Source: Frateuria aurantia DSM 6220 (GTDB lineage Bacteria > Pseudomonadota > Gammaproteobacteria > Xanthomonadales > Rhodanobacteraceae). From it: a stretch of DNA of 64,000 bases. Numbering within the stretch: position 1 is the first letter of the stretch; every line of letters begins with the position of its first letter. The translations under genes were made by a program, and so were the position numbers. The notes beneath the pieces were generated by a model. The model saw only the letters and a list, made by a program, of their open reading frames with translations, was not told the origin of the DNA and ran no database searches. Positions 25,007-42,124 of this stretch are shown one piece after another. The stretch lies in contig NC_017033.1 in NCBI RefSeq assembly GCF_000242255.2, positions 682,001-746,000 on the forward strand, read 5' to 3'.

Positions 25007-26380
25007 ATGACGGAATCCGCTATTGGCCTGCTTGCCCCGGACGCGCTGCGCGCGCGTTTCTCGGCGGCGATGTCCGCGATGTACCGCGAGGAGGTGCCGC
25101 AATACGGGGCCTTGATCGAGCTGGTCAAGGGCATCAATGCCCAGGTGCTGGCTGCTGATCCGGTCTTGCATCGGCAGCTGCGGGACAGCGGCGAGTTGCA
25201 GCGGCTGGATGTGGAGCGTCATGGCGCGATCCGTGTCGGTACGGCCGATGAGCTGCGCTGGCTGACACGCTTGTTCGCGTTGATGGGGATGCAGCCGGTG
25301 GCTTATTACGATCTGGCCGCCGCAGGGGTTCCGGTGCATTCCACTGCATTCAGGCCGGTCACTGCCGAAGGTCTGAAAGCCAGTCCTTTCCGGTTGTTCA
25401 CTTCGCTGCTGAGGCTGGAGCTGATCGAGGACCCTGTCTTGCGTGCCCGCGCCGAGGCGATCCTGGCACGCCGCCAGATTTTTTCCGGACGGGCCCGCAC
25501 GGCCATGGTAGAGGCTGAACGCAAGGGTGGGGTGGCTGATTCCGAGGCGGATGGGTTTGTCGCGGCTGTGCTGGAGACTTTTCGCTGGCAGCGCACGGCC
25601 AGTGTCGATCAGGCCACCTATCAGGCGATGCGCCAGGCTCATCCGCTGGTCGCCGATGTGGTGTGCTTCCAGGGGCCGCATATCAATCATCTGACCCCGC
25701 GCACCCTGGATATCGATGCGGTGCAGCAGGCGATGCCGGATTTCGGCATCCAGCCCAAGGCCGTGATCGAGGGGCCGCCTCGGCGCAGACTGCCCTTGCT
25801 GTTGCGGCAGACCAGCTTTATCGCCTTGCGGGAATCCATTCTCTTTCGGGAGGATGACGGGCACGAAGTACCCGGCAGCCATACCGCCCGATTTGGCGAG
25901 ATCGAGCAGCGGGGGGCGGCCCTGACAGCGGCGGGCCGGGCTCGCTATGACGCCTGTCTGGCGCGGGCAGGGCAGGGCGAGGGGACCCTTGACCTGGGGG
26001 CGGCATTTGCGGACTTCCCGGATGACTGGGCAAGCATGCAGGCCGAAGGTCTGGCCCACCTGGAGTATCAGGTGGCTGCCGGAGCGGTCATACCGGCCGG
26101 TGCCGAAGCCTGGCCGGTGGAGGTCTTGCTGGCCCATGGTCTGTTGTCGACGCGGCCGCTGACGTATGAGGATTTTCTGCCGGTGAGTGCGGCCGGCATC
26201 TTCCAGTCCAATCTGGGGGAGGGCGGCCCCGGGCACTATCGGGCCGCGCCATCACGACAAGCCTTCGAGGAAGCCATGGGGCGGCCCTTGCTGGATGAGC
26301 AGGACTGGTATGCTGCACAGAGCGCGGCATCGCTGCAGGCCGCACGACAGCAGCTGGAAGTGCAAGCCGGAAGTCGTTGA
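25007..26380 (+). CDS. DUF1338 / 2-oxoadipate dioxygenase-decarboxylase (HglS/YdcJ) family
   Basis: 457 aa from the ATG at 25007 (MTESAIGLLAPDALRARF). HglS-type enzymes convert 2-oxoadipate to D-2-hydroxyglutarate with O2 in D-lysine breakdown, using Fe(II). Likely metal ligands are the His in AGVPVHSTAFRPV, the His in GPHINHLTPRTLDID, and the Glu in HTARFGEIEQRG; the conserved Arg before the first part of the active site is also present. Length and order fit the family. No other lysine-catabolic gene is nearby, so the physiological substrate is uncertain. Confidence 0.85.
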   Translation: MTESAIGLLAPDALRARFSAAMSAMYREEVPQYGALIELVKGINAQVLAADPVLHRQLRDSGELQRLDVERHGAIRVGTADELRWLTRLFALMGMQPVAYYDLAAAGVPVHSTAFRPVTAEGLKASPFRLFTSLLRLELIEDPVLRARAEAILARRQIFSGRARTAMVEAERKGGVADSEADGFVAAVLETFRWQRTASVDQATYQAMRQAHPLVADVVCFQGPHINHLTPRTLDIDAVQQAMPDFGIQPKAVIEGPPRRRLPLLLRQTSFIALRESILFREDDGHEVPGSHTARFGEIEQRGAALTAAGRARYDACLARAGQGEGTLDLGAAFADFPDDWASMQAEGLAHLEYQVAAGAVIPAGAEAWPVEVLLAHGLLSTRPLTYEDFLPVSAAGIFQSNLGEGGPGHYRAAPSRQAFEEAMGRPLLDEQDWYAAQSAASLQAARQQLEVQAGSR

Positions 26381-26472
26381 ATACGGCACCGCTGGCGCAA
26401 CGCAGCATGGCGTGTCAAAATGTCGCATAATGCGGTCTGCTGATCCTGCTGATGAAGTGTGGTGGAGTGAAA

Positions 26473-26970
26473 ATGCCCGGTAAACAGTTTGAAACCAGCC
26501 TGCGCTTTCTGGCCCAGCCCGGTGACGTGAATTTCGGTGGCAAGGTCCACGGCGGCATGGTGATGAAGTGGATCGACCAGGCAGGGTATGCCTGTGCGGT
26601 CAGCTGGAGCGGCGCCTATTGTGTGACGGCTTCGGTCAGCGGCATCCAGTTCGTGTCGCCGATCCATATCGGCGAAATCGTGACCGTGCACGCACAGGTG
26701 ATCCATACCGGCCGTTCCAGCATGCAGGTGGCCGTGGACGTGCGGACCCAGGACCTGCGCACCGGCGCCAGCCGGCTGGCCACCAGTTGCGTGATGGTCT
26801 TCGTGGCCCTGGATGCCCCGGATGGCAAGCCGACGCCGGTGCCGGCGTGGGTGCCGGATGGCGAGTCCGAGCGTCAGATGCAGGATTATGCCAAGCGGAT
26901 CATGGATCTATCCAAGGTGATGTCCGAACTCAGCGACTTGCGCGGGCACGACGGCCTGGCCACCAACTAA
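26473..26970 (+). CDS. Acyl-CoA thioesterase (YciA-like hotdog protein)
   Basis: 165 aa. The start at 26473 has GGAG 5 bases upstream. The hotdog fold is clear: QPGDVNFGGKVHGGMVMKWID with the catalytic-region N/D-F-G and HGG motif, then ACAVSWSGAYCVTASVSGIQF and VTVHAQVIHTGRSSMQVAVDV. It hydrolyses acyl-CoA to free acid and CoA in the cytoplasm. It is the last gene before the tRNA/tuf operon. Confidence 0.9.
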   Translation: MPGKQFETSLRFLAQPGDVNFGGKVHGGMVMKWIDQAGYACAVSWSGAYCVTASVSGIQFVSPIHIGEIVTVHAQVIHTGRSSMQVAVDVRTQDLRTGASRLATSCVMVFVALDAPDGKPTPVPAWVPDGESERQMQDYAKRIMDLSKVMSELSDLRGHDGLATN

Positions 26971-26998
26971 AAATTTTCGTTTTTTTTGCGGTGAATGC

Positions 26999-27027
26999 TT
27001 GACGCCCCTTGGGGGGATGCGCATAAT
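26999..27027 (+). promoter_or_regulatory. Sigma70 promoter of the tRNA-Tyr-Gly-Thr-tuf operon
   Basis: TTGACG (26999-27004), a 17-base spacer and CATAAT (27022-27027) stand about 15 bp before tRNA-Tyr. The arrangement matches the tRNA-tufB operons of gammaproteobacteria. Confidence 0.85.
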
Positions 27028-27041
27028 TCACCTCCTCAGTT

Positions 27042-27127
27042 GGAGGGATACCCAAGCGGCCAACGGGGGCAGACTGTAAATCTGCTGGCTTACGCCTTCG
27101 GTGGTTCGAATCCACCTCCCTCCACCA
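27042..27127 (+). tRNA. tRNA-Tyr (GTA)
   Basis: The 86-nt tRNA has acceptor GGAGGGA/TCCCTCC, a long variable arm, T-loop GGTTCGAATCC and an encoded CCA end. The anticodon GTA is at 27076-27078. Confidence 0.97.
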
Positions 27128-27142
27128 GAAGTTCCGCGCGGC

Positions 27143-27216
<74 letters not shown>

Positions 27217-27239
27217 TTGCGGCTTTCGTAGCAGCGTTT

Positions 27240-27315
<76 letters not shown>

Positions 27316-27386
27316 TCTTATCGAGCGGTCCGCTTGTGGTACCTGCTTAAACTTTCTACTTTTGGCTCCGTCGGGGTTTGACACGT

Positions 27387-28577
27387 ATGGCAAAGGGTAA
27401 ATTCGAGCGGACCAAGCCGCATGTGAATGTCGGCACGATTGGTCACGTGGATCATGGCAAGACGACGCTGACCGCCGCACTGACCAAGATCGGTGCCGAG
27501 CGCTTCGGTGGCGAGTTCAAGGCGTATGACGCGATCGATGCGGCGCCGGAAGAAAAGGCTCGTGGCATCACGATTTCGACCGCTCACGTCGAATACGAAT
27601 CCCCGACCCGTCACTACGCCCACGTCGACTGCCCCGGCCACGCTGACTATGTGAAGAACATGATCACCGGTGCCGCCCAGATGGACGGCGCGATCCTGGT
27701 GTGCTCGGCCGCTGACGGCCCGATGCCGCAGACCCGCGAGCACATCCTGCTGTCGCGTCAGGTCGGCGTGCCGTACATCGTGGTGTTCCTGAACAAGGCC
27801 GACATGGTCGACGACGCCGAGCTGATCGAGCTGGTCGAAATGGAAGTCCGCGAACTGCTGTCGAAGTACGACTTCCCGGGTGACGATACCCCGATCATCC
27901 AGGGTTCGGCTCTGAAGGCGCTGGAAGGCGACCAGTCGGATATCGGCGTGCCGGCCATCATCAAGCTGGTCGATGCGCTGGACACCTACATTCCGGAACC
28001 CGAGCGCGACATCGACAAGTCGTTCCTGATGCCGGTGGAAGACGTGTTCTCCATCTCCGGTCGTGGCACCGTGGTGACCGGTCGCGTCGAGCGCGGCATC
28101 ATCAAGGTCGGTGAGGAAATCGAAATCGTCGGCACCCGTCCGACCACCAAGACGACCGTGACCGGCGTGGAAATGTTCCGCAAGCTGCTGGATCAGGGTC
28201 AGGCGGGTGACAACGTGGGTCTGCTGCTGCGCGGCACCAAGCGTGACGACGTCGAGCGTGGCCAGGTGCTGGCCAAGCCGGGTTCGATCACCCCGCACAC
28301 CGATTTCGAAGCCGAAGTCTATGTGCTGTCGAAGGATGAAGGTGGTCGTCACACCCCGTTCTTCAAGGGCTACCGTCCGCAGTTCTACTTCCGTACCACC
28401 GACGTGACCGGTGCCGTGGAACTGCCGGAAGGCGTGGAAATGGTGATGCCGGGCGACAACATCAAGATGGTGGTGAGCCTGATCCATCCGATCGCCATGG
28501 ACGAAGGCCTGCGCTTCGCGATCCGCGAAGGCGGTCGTACCGTCGGCGCCGGCGTGGTGGCCAAGGTCATCAAGTAA
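27387..28577 (+). CDS. tuf: Elongation factor Tu, first copy
   Basis: 396 aa starting [21 protein letters not shown]1 GHVDHGKT, G3 DCPGHADY and G4 NKADMVD define the GTPase; domains 2 and 3 are complete. EF-Tu delivers aminoacyl-tRNA to the ribosome. The upstream in-frame TTG at 27378 was rejected because MAKGKFER is the universal start. It follows tRNA-Thr in the same operon. The copy at 44286 is almost identical (one amino-acid difference: T here, I there, in EIVGxRPTT). Confidence 0.99.
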   Translation: MAKGKFERTKPHVNVGTIGHVDHGKTTLTAALTKIGAERFGGEFKAYDAIDAAPEEKARGITISTAHVEYESPTRHYAHVDCPGHADYVKNMITGAAQMDGAILVCSAADGPMPQTREHILLSRQVGVPYIVVFLNKADMVDDAELIELVEMEVRELLSKYDFPGDDTPIIQGSALKALEGDQSDIGVPAIIKLVDALDTYIPEPERDIDKSFLMPVEDVFSISGRGTVVTGRVERGIIKVGEEIEIVGTRPTTKTTVTGVEMFRKLLDQGQAGDNVGLLLRGTKRDDVERGQVLAKPGSITPHTDFEAEVYVLSKDEGGRHTPFFKGYRPQFYFRTTDVTGAVELPEGVEMVMPGDNIKMVVSLIHPIAMDEGLRFAIREGGRTVGAGVVAKVIK

Positions 28578-28679
28578 GAAGTCGTGTGGCCATGCCGGCG
28601 GGCATAAACGTCGGTCGGCAGGTCGCAGGTACGATAGGCATGGCGACGTGAGTCGCCATTGCCGTATCGGGATGTTCAT

Positions 28680-28755
<76 letters not shown>

Positions 28756-28827
28756 CTCGAGGATAATGGCTGGTACGCATCGCGGGGCCTGTCATGGTCG
28801 TCTCGGTGGTCTTACCGGCTGATTTGC

Positions 28828-29211
28828 ATGAATACGAAGGCAGAACAGTCGAAGGGCTCTCAGGGTTCTGACATCGCCAAGCTGGTACTGGCTCTGCTGG
28901 TGCTGGCTGCTGGCATTTTTTCCTATTCCTGGTACAGCACCGCCGCCGGCTCGCTACGGCTGGCCATGGTGCTGGTCGGCGTCGTGGCATCGATCGCGAT
29001 TGCCGCCTTTACCGGTCCGGGACGTCGAGTCCGAAGTTTTCTGCTCGAATCGCAATTCGAGCTGCGCAAGGTGGTCTGGCCGACGCGCGATGAAACCATC
29101 AAGACGACCGGCATCATCATTGCCGTGGTCGTGGTGCTTTCCTTGCTGCTGGGTCTGATTGACCTCATCCTCCGGTCGGTCGTCTTCGGCTGGCTGCTCA
29201 AGATCAGCTAA
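28828..29211 (+). CDS. secE: Preprotein translocase subunit SecE
   Basis: 127 aa starting [15 protein letters not shown]. There are three membrane helices (about 15-35, 42-62, 92-118), the long gammaproteobacterial form. The conserved amphipathic segment [20 protein letters not shown] precedes the last helix. SecE clamps SecY in the inner membrane. It is followed after 13 bp by nusG. Confidence 0.97.
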   Translation: MNTKAEQSKGSQGSDIAKLVLALLVLAAGIFSYSWYSTAAGSLRLAMVLVGVVASIAIAAFTGPGRRVRSFLLESQFELRKVVWPTRDETIKTTGIIIAVVVVLSLLLGLIDLILRSVVFGWLLKIS

Positions 29212-29224
29212 AGAGGTTAAGCGC

Positions 29225-29788
29225 ATGAGTGACAAGCGTTGGTATGTGGTGCACGCCTATTCCGGCTTCGAAAATCAGGTGAAGAAGTCCCTGATCGAGC
29301 GGATTGCGCGCGCCGAGATGGAAGAGAAGTTCGGCGAAGTGCTGGTGCCGACCGAAGAAGTGGTTGAAATGCGTGGCGGCCAGAAGCGCCGCAGCGAACG
29401 CAAGTTCTTCCCCGGTTATGTCCTGGTGCAGATCGATACCGATACCGAGGGCAGGGCGCCGCGCATCGATGACGAGTGCTGGCATCTGGTCAAGGAAACG
29501 CCGAAGGTGATGGGCTTTATCGGCGGCACCGCCGACCGTCCGCTGCCGATTCGCGATACCGAGGCCGAAGCCATTCTTTCGCGTGTGCGTGAAGGCGTGG
29601 AAAAGCCGCGCCCCAAGATCCTGTTCGAGCCGGGCGAGATGGTTCGCGTGGTCGACGGTCCTTTCAACGACTTCAACGGCGTCGTCGAGGAAGTCAATTA
29701 CGAAAAGAGCAGGCTGCGGGTCGCGGTGCTGATCTTCGGGCGCTCCACTCCGGTCGAGTTGGAATTCGGGCAGGTCGAGAAGTCCTGA
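29225..29788 (+). CDS. nusG: Transcription antitermination factor NusG
   Basis: 187 aa starting [19 protein letters not shown] behind AAGAGG. The N-terminal NGN domain binds the RNA polymerase clamp; the C-terminal KOW domain ([21 protein letters not shown]) contacts Rho or ribosomal protein S10. Length is usual. It is co-transcribed with secE. Confidence 0.98.
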   Translation: MSDKRWYVVHAYSGFENQVKKSLIERIARAEMEEKFGEVLVPTEEVVEMRGGQKRRSERKFFPGYVLVQIDTDTEGRAPRIDDECWHLVKETPKVMGFIGGTADRPLPIRDTEAEAILSRVREGVEKPRPKILFEPGEMVRVVDGPFNDFNGVVEEVNYEKSRLRVAVLIFGRSTPVELEFGQVEKS

Positions 29789-29805
29789 TCCGGTCTTTGC
29801 GGGTC

Positions 29806-29834
29806 TTGCGATCCGTCGAGGCTGCCTATACAAT
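29806..29834 (+). promoter_or_regulatory. Promoter of rplKA
   Basis: TTGCGA (29806-29811), a 17-base spacer and TACAAT (29829-29834) lie upstream of rplK. The -10 box is strong. The expected transcript would have a leader of about 130 nt. Confidence 0.75.
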
Positions 29835-29840
29835 GTGCGA

Positions 29841-29878
29841 CCCGCGTCATGCAAGTGCTTGGCGCGGGCGTATTTTTT
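29841..29878 (+). terminator. Possible attenuator hairpin in the rplK leader
   Basis: CCCGCG (29841-29846) pairs with CGCGGG (29863-29868) and is followed by TATTTTTT. It begins at the predicted transcript start, so it could end readthrough from nusG or attenuate the new transcript. The stem is short and the loop long. Confidence 0.4.
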
Positions 29879-29969
29879 GGGGCTGCCGGATGCGGCCCCG
29901 TGATTCCCATGGCAGGGCAGGTAGCGAGGAGCTCCGCAGGAGCGCTTGAACTCGCGAGGAGAATAAATC

Positions 29970-30398
29970 GTGGCAAAGAAAGTTGTTGGCTATATCAAGC
30001 TGCAGGTGAAGGCCGGTCAGGCCAACCCCTCGCCGCCGGTCGGTCCCGCTCTGGGTCAGCGCGGCCTGAACATCATGGAATTCTGCAAGGCCTTCAATGC
30101 CGCCACGCAGAAGCTGGAGCCGGGTCTGCCGATTCCCGTGGTGATCACCGCCTATTCCGATCGCAGCTTCACCTTCATCACCAAGACGCCGCCGGCGTCC
30201 ATCCTGCTGAAGAAGTCGACCGGCGTCGGCAAGGGTTCCTCCAAGCCGAACACCGACAAGGTGGGCAAGGTTACCCGCGCCCAGCTGGAAGAAATCGCCA
30301 AGCAGAAAGAGCCCGACCTGACGGCGGCTGATCTGGATGCCGCGGTGCGCACCATCGCAGGTAGCGCCCGCAGCATGGGCCTGGTAGTGGAGGGCTAA
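29970..30398 (+). CDS. rplK: 50S ribosomal protein L11
   Basis: 142 aa with a GTG start after AGGAG ([20 protein letters not shown]). The N-terminal proline-rich domain binds thiostrepton/RelA partners; the C-terminal domain ([20 protein letters not shown]) binds 23S rRNA helix 43/44. It is followed by rplA after 3 bp. Confidence 0.98.
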   Translation: MAKKVVGYIKLQVKAGQANPSPPVGPALGQRGLNIMEFCKAFNAATQKLEPGLPIPVVITAYSDRSFTFITKTPPASILLKKSTGVGKGSSKPNTDKVGKVTRAQLEEIAKQKEPDLTAADLDAAVRTIAGSARSMGLVVEG

Positions 30399-30401
30399 GA
30401 C

Positions 30402-31109
30402 ATGGCAAAGCTTACGAAACGTATGAAGGCAGCCCAGGCTGCAGTGCAGCACGGCAAGTTCTACGCGCTGGAAGATGCGCTGAAGATCGTCAAGGATGGC
30501 GCGGTTTCCAAGTTCCCGGAGTCGGTGGACGTGGCCGTGCGTCTGGGCATCGATGCGCGCAAGTCCGACCAGGGCGTGCGTGGTTCCTCGCTGCTGCCGC
30601 ACGGCACCGGCAAGACCATCAAGGTCGCCGTGTTCGTGCCGGCCGGTGAAAAGGCCGAGGCGGCGAAGGCCGCTGGCGCCGATGCCGTCGGCATGGACGA
30701 TCTGGCCGAGCGTATGGCCGCTGGCGAACTGGACTTCGGTCGCGTGATCGCCACGCCGGACGCCATGCGCGTGGTCGGCAAGCTGGGCCAGCTGCTGGGC
30801 CCCCGCGGTCTGATGCCGAACCCCAAGGACGGCTCGGTCACCGCCGACGTCGCGACCGCGGTCAAGAACGCCAAGGCCGGCCAGGTCAAGTTCCGCAACG
30901 ACAAGGGTGGCATCATCCACGTCACCATCGGCAAGGCCTCGTTCGACGCCGCGCAGCTGGCCGACAACCTGAACTCGCTGCTGGGTGACCTGCTGAAGGC
31001 CAAGCCCGCCACCTCGAAGGGCCAGTACCTGCAGAAGGTTTCGCTCTCCAGCACCATGGGTGTGGGCGTGCCGGTCGATACCTCGACCCTGTCGGCTGTC
31101 GCCAAGTAA
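30402..31109 (+). CDS. rplA: 50S ribosomal protein L1
   Basis: 235 aa. It has the typical two-domain L1 with [15 protein letters not shown] and [17 protein letters not shown]. In E. coli L1 represses its own rplKA message; a similar leader site is likely here but was not resolved. The gene ends at a terminator-like hairpin before rplJ. Confidence 0.98.
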   Translation: MAKLTKRMKAAQAAVQHGKFYALEDALKIVKDGAVSKFPESVDVAVRLGIDARKSDQGVRGSSLLPHGTGKTIKVAVFVPAGEKAEAAKAAGADAVGMDDLAERMAAGELDFGRVIATPDAMRVVGKLGQLLGPRGLMPNPKDGSVTADVATAVKNAKAGQVKFRNDKGGIIHVTIGKASFDAAQLADNLNSLLGDLLKAKPATSKGQYLQKVSLSSTMGVGVPVDTSTLSAVAK

Positions 31110-31124
31110 GTCAGTGAATCAAAT

Positions 31125-31159
31125 CCCGCCGAGGTTTCAGCTTCGGCGGGTCTGTTTTT
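31125..31159 (+). terminator. Intrinsic terminator/attenuator after rplA
   Basis: CCCGCCGA (31125-31132) and TCGGCGGG (31143-31150) form an 8-bp stem with a 10-nt loop, followed by TCTGTTTTT. It would partly separate rplKA from rplJL. Confidence 0.8.
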
Positions 31160-31446
31160 GAGGGCGGTTCCGGCTTGCAAGAGTCGGGACAAGCCGTCAA
31201 AGACCGCAGGCGCGATCAGCGCGCGATGACGACGAGCAGGGAGCTCGTGCTGGCAAGGAGTCGCCGTCGTCGGAAGCGGAATCGCTTAATCGGGCTGCAA
31301 GGCCCGGCCCGCGTAGATGGTGCTGCCTTCTGGAATTCGTTCTGGAAAGGCCAACACCCGGGGCTTGACCCCCGACGTCCAGGAAGGATGTCGCCCAGGA
31401 CCGCAAGCGGCAGGAGCCGTGAGCGGAGTTCAATTGGAGGAGTGCA
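31160..31446 (+). ncRNA. rplJ leader (L10 autoregulatory leader)
   Basis: This is a long GC-rich untranslated region upstream of rplJ with several hairpin-forming segments, for example CCGGGGCTTGACCCCCG. In gammaproteobacteria the L10-(L12)4 complex binds here to repress translation. The position supports the call; the kink-turn was not traced base by base. Confidence 0.55.
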
Positions 31447-31977
31447 ATGGCTCTAAATCTGTCTCAGAAGCAAGAAGTAGTCGCCGAGCTGGCAGAAGTC
31501 GCCGCTAAGGCCCACTCCTTGGTCGCAGCCGAGTACGCTGGCACCACGGTCGCCCAGATGACCGCGATGCGCAAGAAGGCTCGCGAGTCGGGCGTGTTCT
31601 TGAAGGTTGTCAAGAATACCCTGGCTGCACGCGCCGTCGCCGGTACCGAGTTCGAGGTCGTCCAGGACGCCCTGACCGGTCCGCTGCTGTACGCGTTCTC
31701 GACCGAGGAACCCGGTGCCGCCGGTCGTCTGATCAAGGAATTCGCCAAGGGCAACGACAAGCTGAAGCCGCGTCTGGTTTCGGTGGAAGGCAAGCTGCTT
31801 CCCGCCGAGCACGTCGACGTGCTGGCTTCCCTGCCGACCCGCGAACAGGCGCTGGCCATGCTGGCCCGCGTGCTGGCCGAACCGGCTGCGATGTTTGCCC
31901 GTGCCGTCAAGGCCGTGGCCGACAAGCAGGAAGGTGGCGAAGAAGCCGCCCCGGCCGAAGAAGCCGCGTCTGCCTAA
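31447..31977 (+). CDS. rplJ: 50S ribosomal protein L10
   Basis: 176 aa starting [20 protein letters not shown] behind GGAGGAG. The N-terminal domain binds 23S rRNA; the C-terminal helix ([20 protein letters not shown]) is the stalk site for L7/L12 dimers. A glutamate/alanine-rich tail ends the protein. Confidence 0.98.
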   Translation: MALNLSQKQEVVAELAEVAAKAHSLVAAEYAGTTVAQMTAMRKKARESGVFLKVVKNTLAARAVAGTEFEVVQDALTGPLLYAFSTEEPGAAGRLIKEFAKGNDKLKPRLVSVEGKLLPAEHVDVLASLPTREQALAMLARVLAEPAAMFARAVKAVADKQEGGEEAAPAEEAASA

Positions 31978-32025
31978 GTTCGCTTACGACTACCCCATTC
32001 GTTACAATTTCCAGAGGTAAATCAA

Positions 32026-32397
32026 ATGTCCCTGACCAACGACCAAATCGTTGAAGCCGTTGCCGCCAAGTCGCTGATGGAAGTGATGGAGCTGGTGAAG
32101 GCCATCGAAGAGAAGTTCGGCGTGTCCGCTGCCGCCCCGGTGGCCGTTGCCGCTGGCCCGGCCGCTGCCGGCCCGGCTGCTGAAGAGCAGACCGAATTCG
32201 ACGTGATCCTGAAGTCCGCCGGCGAGAAGAAGGTGGAAGTCATCAAGGCTGTCCGCGCCATCACCGGCCTGGGCCTGAAGGAAGCCAAGGACCTGACCGA
32301 GGCCGGTGGCGTCGTGAAGGAAGCCGCTTCCAAGGAAGACGCCGAGAAGTTCAAGAAGGACCTGGAAACCGCAGGTGCCACGGTTGAGCTGAAGTAA
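32026..32397 (+). CDS. rplL: 50S ribosomal protein L7/L12
   Basis: 123 aa. An N-terminal dimerisation domain is joined by an alanine-rich hinge to the C-terminal factor-binding domain ([20 protein letters not shown]), which recruits EF-Tu and EF-G. It lies 48 bp after rplJ. Confidence 0.98.
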   Translation: MSLTNDQIVEAVAAKSLMEVMELVKAIEEKFGVSAAAPVAVAAGPAAAGPAAEEQTEFDVILKSAGEKKVEVIKAVRAITGLGLKEAKDLTEAGGVVKEAASKEDAEKFKKDLETAGATVELK

Positions 32398-32440
32398 TTG
32401 GCGCTTTGCGCGCCGTCGTCAGCGACCTAGCGCAAGCGAA

Positions 32441-32467
32441 GCCTGGGGGCGTAAGCCCCCGGGCTTT
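32441..32467 (+). terminator. Attenuator-like hairpin between rplL and rpoB
   Basis: GCCTGGGGGC, a GTAA loop and GCCCCCGGGC form a 10-bp stem with one wobble pair, followed by only three T. A leaky attenuator at this spot is also known in E. coli, where it lowers rpoBC expression relative to rplJL. Confidence 0.65.
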
Positions 32468-32656
32468 ACCTGTTGCGATGTGGGATTCCGCGATCCACAG
32501 AGCTCAGCCTTGAAGAAATCCTCGGGGCTTCTTGAGGGCTGAGTTTTGAACTGGCAGGAACGGCCCGGTCCGTCCGCTTCTGCCGGAAAAATAGTTTTCA
32601 ACCTTTAACCGGTGGGTCGACCACCGGTGTCACTGCGAACCGAGGCGGTACCTATC

Positions 32657-36820
<4,164 letters not shown>

Positions 36821-36846
36821 TCCTCGCGGTCACAGGAGCCTAAGCT

Positions 36847-41058
<4,212 letters not shown>

Positions 41059-41093
41059 GCTGGCCGGCGGCCGCAAGTCGCTGAAAGCATGCG

Positions 41094-41113
41094 GGGGCGC
41101 AAGGAAGCGCCCC
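41094..41113 (+). terminator. Hairpin after rpoC
   Basis: GGGGCGC and GCGCCCC form a 7-bp stem around AAGGAA, without a proper T run (GTTGATT follows). It may be a weak terminator or an RNA-stability element of the rpoBC transcript. Confidence 0.5.
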
Positions 41114-41147
41114 GTTGATTGCAGAGTATGGATGGCCCGGGCCTCGC

Positions 41148-41176
41148 TTGTCCCTGACAGCGGGCTCATGTTAAAT
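41148..41176 (+). promoter_or_regulatory. Promoter of the str operon
   Basis: TTGTCC (41148-41153), a 17-base spacer and TTAAAT (41171-41176) lie about 60 bp before rpsL. Confidence 0.75.
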
Positions 41177-41235
41177 TCCCGCTTCTTGGCAGGCCGCAGC
41201 CCGGTCTGTCTTTATGTTTCCCAGGATAGCTACAC

Positions 41236-41607
41236 ATGGCAACGATCAACCAGCTGGTGGGCAAGCCTCGCAGCCCGAAAAGCTACAAGAGCGCCTCTCC
41301 GGCGCTGCAGGGCAGCCCGCAACGTCGTGGTGTCTGCACCCGCGTCTACACGACCACCCCGAAGAAGCCGAACTCGGCTCTGCGCAAGGTCGCCAAGGTG
41401 CGTCTGACCAATGGCTACGAAGTCATCAGCTACATCGGTGGCGAAGGTCACAATCTTCAGGAGCACTCCGTGGTGCTGATCCGTGGCGGTCGTGTCAAGG
41501 ATCTTCCGGGTGTGCGTTATCATACGGTTCGCGGCAGTCTCGACTGCGCCGGTGTCGCCAAGCGTCGCCAGGCACGTTCGAAGTACGGCGCCAAGCGTCC
41601 GAAGTAA
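41236..41607 (+). CDS. rpsL: 30S ribosomal protein S12
   Basis: 123 aa. The decoding-centre loops are wild type: [12 protein letters not shown] with K43, and [13 protein letters not shown] with K88, the positions changed in streptomycin-resistant mutants. It opens the str operon and is followed after 16 bp by rpsG. Confidence 0.99.
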   Translation: MATINQLVGKPRSPKSYKSASPALQGSPQRRGVCTRVYTTTPKKPNSALRKVAKVRLTNGYEVISYIGGEGHNLQEHSVVLIRGGRVKDLPGVRYHTVRGSLDCAGVAKRRQARSKYGAKRPK

Positions 41608-41623
41608 GTAAAGGACACGAGAC

Positions 41624-42091
41624 ATGTCGCGTAAAGGTTCACATCCCGCCCGTCAGGTTCTGCCGGATCCCAAGCACGGTTCCCAGCTGATTGCCCGTTT
41701 CATCAATATGGTGATGAAGAGCGGCAAGAAGTCGGTGGCCGAGAGCATCGTCTACGGCGCGCTGGCCCATCTGGGCGAGAAGAACGCCGAGCCGGTCCAG
41801 CTGGTCGAAAAGGCCCTGGGCAACATCGCCCCGGCCGTCGAAGTCAAGTCGCGTCGCGTCGGTGGTGCCACCTATCAGGTGCCCGTCGAAGTGCGTCCGG
41901 GTCGTCGCATGGCGCTGGCCATGCGTTGGGCCATCGATTCCGCCCGCAAGCGCGGCGAGACCTCGATGCCGCGCAAGCTGGCTGCAGAGCTGCTGGAAGC
42001 TTCGGAAAACCGTGGTGGCGCGATCAAGAAGCGCGAAGAAACCCACCGTATGGCCGAAGCCAACAAGGCGTTCTCGCACTACCGCTGGTAA
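41624..42091 (+). CDS. rpsG: 30S ribosomal protein S7
   Basis: 155 aa ([20 protein letters not shown]). It organises the head of the 30S subunit and, in E. coli, represses the str operon by binding the rpsL-rpsG intercistron. That intercistron is only 16 bp here, so the E. coli mechanism may not apply. Confidence 0.98.
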   Translation: MSRKGSHPARQVLPDPKHGSQLIARFINMVMKSGKKSVAESIVYGALAHLGEKNAEPVQLVEKALGNIAPAVEVKSRRVGGATYQVPVEVRPGRRMALAMRWAIDSARKRGETSMPRKLAAELLEASENRGGAIKKREETHRMAEANKAFSHYRW

Positions 42092-42124
42092 TATCTCCGC
42101 TCGCGTCAAGTCGAGGGCCTTCCC

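Noticed and set aside
24493-25137. A 214-codon minus-strand frame upstream of the DUF1338 gene
   Set aside because: Its translation has no family match I recognise and it overlaps the confirmed start of the dioxygenase gene antisense.
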